10,055 nucleotides of DNA from JAABRU01 sp964534335 (GTDB lineage Bacteria > Desulfobacterota > Desulfobacteria > Desulfobacterales > Desulfococcaceae): positions 1 to 10,055 of the forward strand of contig CAZHPS010000255.1 of NCBI GenBank assembly GCA_964534335.1, written 5' to 3'. The translations under genes were made by a program, and so were the position numbers. This document shows, piece by piece, positions 7,786 through 10,055 of the stretch (the first letter of the stretch is position 1; each line of letters begins with the position of its first letter). Below the pieces are notes generated by a model, which made no database searches, had not been told where the DNA came from, and saw only the letters and a program-made list of their open reading frames with translations.

Positions 7786-7867
7786 CTGCAGGGCATGAAC
7801 CGCCTCCCCAACTCCGATTTTTCCGTCAGAACTGACATCTCCGACTGCCGTGACACCCGGCGCTGTC
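7313..7867 (-). repeat. Long direct repeat, copy 2 (orphan rhs module)
   Basis: This is the partner of 54-607. It runs from a half dockerin-like insertion (PGVTAVGDVSSDGKIGVGEAV) to YDFGL. On the right the match ends at about 7867, some ten bases from the stop codon of the neighbouring immunity gene. On the left this copy continues into the intact Rhs boundary motif while copy 1 breaks off. Confidence 0.85.
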
Positions 7868-7878
7868 GTGGGTATAGT

Positions 7879-8112
7879 CTATCTATCAGGAGTGAAAACA
7901 ATTGGCGCATTTTTAAAACCATTTTTAAAATACCACAACCTATTGCATTTCTCACATTGAAGCATACTTTTCATCTGCTTATATAATTCTTCAGAATCGA
8001 TTAATCCTGAGAATGCATCATATTCAATATCAGAAATAACCAGTAACTCATTTGGATTAGGAATTTCTCCATAACCAATTTTATGACCACATTTGCACAT
8101 AATTGCAGGCAT
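7879..8112 (-). CDS. Small Cys-rich candidate immunity protein for the CdiA_C-like toxin
   Basis: This 77-residue, probably cytoplasmic protein has Cys6-x-Cys8 near the start and Cys53-x-x-Cys56 (CEKC) later, a likely zinc-ribbon arrangement. There is no signal peptide or membrane segment. The ATG (8110-8112) comes four bases after the stop of the toxin fragment upstream, and AGGA within the end of that frame can serve as ribosome site. Small proteins of this type (xCxCGxKIxxGEIPNPNE, then CxxCNRLW) sit next to Rhs toxin tips in my recollection, but I know no characterised member. Immunity to the adjacent tRNase-like toxin is inferred from order and coupling. Its TAG stop (7879-7881) lies directly against the displaced rhs module, which is in the same frame. 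Confidence 0.75.
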   Translation of the reverse strand: MPAIMCKCGHKIGYGEIPNPNELLVISDIEYDAFSGLIDSEELYKQMKSMLQCEKCNRLWYFKNGFKNAPIVFTPDR

Positions 8113-8116
8113 TTCT

Positions 8117-8416
8117 CTATTTTCCTATTATTACAATATCTTTTATATTTATGGCACCAGCCCCATGAACCCTTTTCACAACGTTTCCAAGTTGTTCTGG
8201 GGTTACAACTGTTTCTGCAAGATCCAGAACAATCCCTTCTGCTTGAGTATTTTTCTTTGCAATTGCATATACAATTCTGTTTGGATTACCTGTTTTTGGA
8301 GTATAAACATCATATCTGACCCCATCGACTAATAAATCAGATGTTCCCCCTCCTGCACGGGTTCCTGTGGGGTTTTGGCTTTCGCAAAACGCTATATCCT
8401 TAGTGTACTCTATTTG
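8117..8416 (-). pseudogene. Orphan CdiA_C-type tRNase toxin tip without start codon
   Basis: A frame of 99 codons runs from just after a stop at 8417-8419 to TAG at 8117-8119. It has no ATG. Numbering from the first codon, it reads NPTGTRAGGGTSDLLVDG (15-32), then VRYDVYTPKTGNPNRI (33-48), AIAKKNTQAEGIVLDLAE (51-68), and ends in a hydrophobic strand, INIKDIVIIGK. This is the layout I know for the CdiA_C / BECR-fold tRNase tips of contact-dependent toxins: an Asp in a short strand, D36 in YDVYT, and KxxxQAxGIVLDL. The likely role is cleaving tRNA in a competitor once delivered. It overlaps the last 17 bases of the S41-like gene and has lost any Rhs core in front. It is thus a stored or remnant module followed by its immunity gene. 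The family call rests on motif recognition. Confidence 0.65.
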
Positions 8417-9662
8417 CTATAATTTTTTTGGCTGTTAATAAAACATCTTCAAACTGGGATGAAGGCGTCTTTTTTAAGATTTCGAGAGCTATCTGTATCA
8501 ATCCATCCGATTTTATATCGTTATCAATCTCTAACGGCATATCAACTAAAACATCTGGAATTATGCCATTTTTTTCAATTTCACGTCCACTTGGTGTAAT
8601 ATATTGAGCTATAGTGAAATTAATTCCATACCCGCTGTTAAGTCTTTGGACATTTTGGATAGTTCCATAACCAAATGAATTTATTCCAAGTATAATAGCT
8701 CGCTTGTTATCCTGAAGTGCGCCTGCAATAATTTCCGCCTCTTTTGCAGTTCCTTCGTTAATCAAAACTACAATAGGATAATTACGCTGCATTTTATCAG
8801 GATTTGCTCTGAAAATCATTTCTTCCTTTTTATTTCTGCATGCTATAGAAACGATAGTGCCATCATCAAGAAAAAAATCGGAAATATTAATTGCTTGATC
8901 AAGTAATCCTTCAGAATTATTACGTAAATCAAGAATCAGTCCTTTTAAAGCTCCTTTTTTTTCATGTTTCTCTAATGATTTTTTGAGATACTCCGCAGTA
9001 TTATCCTGTAAAGGGGTTATCCGTATATAGCAATAACCGGGTTCCAAAATTAACTCACGAACATTATTAAACGGAATATTATCCCGAATAATTGTTACAT
9101 TCATGGTATTTTTCATATTATTTCTATCAATTGTTAAAATTACAGGAGTTCCTATATTCCCTCTTATTTTACTATGGAAATCCCAAACTTCCTTGATAGG
9201 TTTGCCATCTACCATAACAATCTTATCACGTGTTCTGATATTAGATTTATAAGCATTGGTTCCCTGAATAGGAGAAATTATCGTTATGTAACCATTTAAA
9301 ACAACAGTTGATAAATTGATAGCGCCATAACCTCTGTTACCCAATATTATTTCATCAGGAAATGCCTCAGGAGGTAATAAATACGAATAAGGATCTGTTG
9401 AATTTATCATTCCATTAATTGCCTCCTTCAGCATTTTTTTTGATGATACTGATTGGTAATATTTTTTATCAAATACGTCGATTATATCACTCAACATTTT
9501 AAATAATTCACTGGATTCTCTATCCTCCTTAACAGTATAAGCCAGCGAATCTGTCTGAAAACCAAAGATTATCAATATACCTATAATCACCCAAACGAAA
9601 ATGGCTGTATCTTTCATCGTGCGTGAAAGGTCAGAAAATTTAGTGAATTGAGTAATGGTCAA
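8400..9662 (-). CDS. S41 family C-terminal processing protease homologue, predicted inactive
   Basis: I choose the TTG at 9660-9662: it is eight bases after AAGGGAG and one base after the stop of the upstream ORF. An ATG at 9615-9617 and a TTG at 9680 are alternatives. Residues 19-35 are hydrophobic (TAIFVWVIIGILIIFGF), a membrane anchor or uncleaved signal peptide, so the rest is periplasmic. Residues 46-99 match the CTP N-terminal helices (MINSTDPYSYLLPPEAF). A PDZ domain follows at about 111-190 (ISPIQGTNAYK, DKIVMVDGKPI), then the S41 fold at about 199-385 (GLILDLRNN, PIVVLINEG, AGALQDNKRA, ITPSGREIEKNGIIPDV). The usual GSASASE active-site segment reads GTAKEAE, placing Lys307 at the catalytic Ser. 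The FGKG Lys is Tyr332 (FGYG), exactly 25 residues later as in active enzymes. Gln336 of the triad is kept. The sequence is otherwise well preserved, which suggests a selected peptide-binding or scaffold role. Its job beside a toxin cassette is unknown. Confidence 0.88.
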   Translation of the reverse strand: MTITQFTKFSDLSRTMKDTAIFVWVIIGILIIFGFQTDSLAYTVKEDRESSELFKMLSDIIDVFDKKYYQSVSSKKMLKEAINGMINSTDPYSYLLPPEAFPDEIILGNRGYGAINLSTVVLNGYITIISPIQGTNAYKSNIRTRDKIVMVDGKPIKEVWDFHSKIRGNIGTPVILTIDRNNMKNTMNVTIIRDNIPFNNVRELILEPGYCYIRITPLQDNTAEYLKKSLEKHEKKGALKGLILDLRNNSEGLLDQAINISDFFLDDGTIVSIACRNKKEEMIFRANPDKMQRNYPIVVLINEGTAKEAEIIAGALQDNKRAIILGINSFGYGTIQNVQRLNSGYGINFTIAQYITPSGREIEKNGIIPDVLVDMPLEIDNDIKSDGLIQIALEILKKTPSSQFEDVLLTAKKIIANRVH

Positions 9663-9663
9663 T

Positions 9664-10044
9664 TTATTCACTCCCTTCAAGTGATTCTTTTTTCAATTTT
9701 TCTATTCTTTCTTTTGTAAATTCTCCAGGTTGGTTATCAAATCCTCCTGCATCACCAACCCAGTCAATCATATCTTGCAAGTAAGGATTTTGTATTTTAG
9801 GAATATATATCCAAATCCAATATCCCTTTTTTTCAGCTATCGGCTCAGTTTTTTCTTTGTCAAAGATTGCTACTTTTAATTGCAAAAGTTGTTCAAATTC
9901 TTTGCCCTTTATATAATTTGGCGGTCCAGGGTTATCATTTCCAACCAATGTCATCCCTTCTAATTTAAATTGAATTTTATCATCAAGGTACTTTTCTTTA
10001 TATGAACCTATCCGAATATTATGCTGAATATTTTTGCATTTAAA
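9664..10044 (-). CDS. Uncharacterised ORF with disrupted 5' end, coupled to the S41-like gene
   Basis: The frame is open from 10044, where a stop at 10045-10047 precedes it, to TAA at 9664-9666. I do not recognise the family. The only ATG (9952-9954) has AGAAGGG directly against it with no spacer. The reading before that ATG (IRIGSYKEKYLDD, then KIQFKLEGM) looks like real protein, so the true start is probably further upstream. A second minus-strand frame at the edge reads IPDLNAKIFS before a stop, hinting at a frameshift near 10010-10020. The C-terminal part is charged (KERIEKLKKESLEGSE), with a Trp/Tyr-rich strand GYWIWIYIPKIQNPY before it. There is no signal peptide or membrane segment. 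The end overlaps the ribosome site of the S41-like gene, so the two are likely co-translated. It could be an immunity protein or a toxin-tip remnant. Confidence 0.5.
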   Translation of the reverse strand, partial: FKCKNIQHNIRIGSYKEKYLDDKIQFKLEGMTLVGNDNPGPPNYIKGKEFEQLLQLKVAIFDKEKTEPIAEKKGYWIWIYIPKIQNPYLQDMIDWVGDAGGFDNQPGEFTKERIEKLKKESLEGSE

Positions 10045-10055
10045 TCAGGAATCTA

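Noticed and set aside
7879..7881. TAG read-through (for example pyrrolysine) joining the immunity ORF to the displaced Rhs module
   Set aside because: The two are in frame, but one in three junctions would be by chance. The immunity protein ends naturally and the Rhs part is a recombined fragment.
8083..8332. Overlapping plus-strand frames opposite the toxin tip
   Set aside because: They are antisense to a frame with clear nuclease-tip motifs and have no ribosome site or family resemblance.
1..10055. tRNA or rRNA genes and CRISPR arrays
   Set aside because: No cloverleaf-like segment, rRNA-like stretch or regularly spaced short repeat was seen. The periodicity in the left half is that of YD-repeat codons.

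Overview
The window is an accessory polymorphic-toxin (Rhs/YD-repeat) region, and every gene I can support lies on the minus strand. It reads as cassettes recombined onto one another. The organism is probably a Gram-negative bacterium with large secreted Rhs proteins. Dockerin-like EF-hand insertions of the form GDVNGD...LADAV...AAGM remind me of Desulfobacterota such as Desulfobacterales; that is recall and not proof. The long rhs gene is GC-rich, while the toxin tips, the immunity genes and the whole right third are visibly AT-rich. That contrast is typical of exchangeable toxin/immunity modules.

Right third, read in transcription order from the right edge. An unrecognised ORF lacking a credible start (9664-10044) is translationally coupled to an S41/C-terminal-processing-protease homologue (8400-9662). 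In that protein the catalytic Ser and Lys are replaced by Lys and Tyr, so it is a predicted pseudoprotease. Overlapping its stop codon is a start-less frame (8117-8416) that I read as a CdiA_C-type tRNase toxin tip. It is followed four bases later by a small Cys-rich protein (7879-8112), the likely immunity protein.

Middle. Directly after the stop of that immunity gene begins a displaced rhs 3' end (6562-7878). It carries half of the dockerin-like insertion, the Rhs-associated core with the complete GRWISRDPIG boundary, and a roughly 208-residue C-terminal toxin domain that resembles DUF4056 in places. A membrane-anchored protein (6013-6531) follows and is its likely immunity partner. About 555 bp of this orphan (7313-7867) repeats the 3' end of the main rhs gene (54-607) in the same orientation, so homologous recombination could exchange toxin tips.

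A 310-bp gap (5703-6012) separates the arrays. It holds an Rhs fossil encoding YYLYDANGN, a GC hairpin, a perfect 15-bp inverted repeat around an AT-rich 74-bp core, and the start signals of the next gene.

Left half. A large rhs gene (14-5702) encodes a Sec signal peptide, bacterial Ig-like domains, about twenty YD repeats, a complete two-loop dockerin-like insertion and the beginning of the Rhs-associated core. It is broken twice. A run of six G residues (minus strand, 4052-4057) separates the N-terminal and core reading frames. The 3' end is cut at YDFGL, with unrelated DNA at 1-53 where the rest of the core and the toxin tip should be. No RNA genes, CRISPR arrays or convincing plus-strand genes were seen.
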